From contig NZ_CAMRAN010000008.1 in the NCBI RefSeq assembly GCF_947039875.1, positions 1 to 64,000 of the forward strand: 64,000 nucleotides of DNA, given 5' to 3'. The translations under genes and the position numbers were made by a program. The notes under the pieces are model-generated. The model searched no databases. It was not told the DNA's origin and was given only the letters and a program-made list of their open reading frames with translations. This DNA comes from an uncultured Photobacterium sp. Its GTDB lineage: Bacteria > Pseudomonadota > Gammaproteobacteria > Enterobacterales > Vibrionaceae. Positions 63,873 through 64,000 of this stretch are shown piece by piece (the first letter of the stretch is position 1; each line of letters opens with the position of its first letter).

Positions 63873-64000
63873 ATGGCAACCATTAAAGATGTTGCACGTA
63901 TGGCTGGCGTTTCAACGACAACAGTTTCACACGTGATCAATAAAACGCGCTTTGTCGCAGAAGCAACACAGAAAAAAGTACTTGCTGCTGTTGAAGAGCT
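63873..64000 (+). CDS. purR: Purine repressor PurR (5' part, runs off the window)
   Basis: The first 42 codons, reading [27 protein letters not shown] and on, match the LacI-family HTH and hinge start of PurR almost exactly. It represses purine synthesis genes with hypoxanthine or guanine as corepressor. Preceded by AGAAGAA as the ribosome site. The rest lies beyond the window edge. Confidence 0.93.
   Translation, partial: MATIKDVARMAGVSTTTVSHVINKTRFVAEATQKKVLAAVEE

Overview
The window looks like a chromosomal segment of a marine gammaproteobacterium of the family Vibrionaceae, most likely Photobacterium. The DNA is AT-rich. Gene content and order are Vibrionaceae-like: a hutXZ / tonB-exbBD-hutBCD haem locus, a fadL-volA pair, PLP-dependent aspartate decarboxylase panP, torCA with torD, a DUF2860 porin-like protein, polB and a purR start. 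The genus is inferred from this content, not from a marker gene.

Layout. (1) 1-5740 is an accessory zone. It holds a truncated gene remnant, an AvcD-type antiphage deoxycytidylate deaminase, and a stand-alone lepB with a duplicated 3' fragment, set among GGACAGCC palindromes next to a REP-associated tyrosine transposase. (2) 5.7-17.8 kb is mostly core: gss, a Fur-box-preceded haem receptor (hutA), rplY, polB, yciU, emrD and ribA. (3) 18-32 kb has an S33 peptidase, a NifU-like scaffold plus GGGtGRT pair behind a long structured leader with a Fur-like promoter, ppaC, fadL-volA, a patatin, DUF2860 and panP. (4) 32-37.7 kb is anaerobic respiration: arcA, torC-torA and torD. (5) 38-44 kb is a [NiFe]-hydrogenase operon (small subunit, large subunit, cytochrome b, protease, and a divergent HypF-like protein). 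(6) 44-51.3 kb is an insertion between the hydrogenase structural and maturation genes. It contains a 5-methylcytosine methyltransferase diverging from a McrB-like/LlaJI-like restriction pair, a tandem array of a 196-bp palindromic repeat, and a lysR-pirin-isochorismatase module. (7) 51.3-54.8 kb is hypBCDEA without hypF. (8) 55-63.5 kb has a periplasmic helical protein, a membrane protein and the hut haem-uptake cluster, in which hutW is broken. (9) 63.9 kb onward is the start of purR.

How the genes work together. Haem crosses the outer membrane through HutA, powered by TonB-ExbB-ExbD. HutBCD carries it across the inner membrane, and HutX and HutZ handle it in the cytoplasm. Fur-like boxes precede hutA and the divergent hut promoter. 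The hydrogenase feeds electrons from H2 through its cytochrome b into the quinone pool, and TorC/TorA can pass quinol electrons to TMAO, so hya/hyp plus tor could form an H2-to-TMAO chain, with ArcA encoded nearby. Two defence systems are present: AvcD and the LlaJI-like restriction-modification system.

The points most worth following up are the structured iron-linked leader before the scaffold/GGGtGRT pair, the lepB fragment captured between REP-like palindromes, the degenerate HypF-like protein in a locus with no canonical hypF, the 196-bp repeat array abutting gene ends, and a possible RNA antitoxin upstream of avcD.
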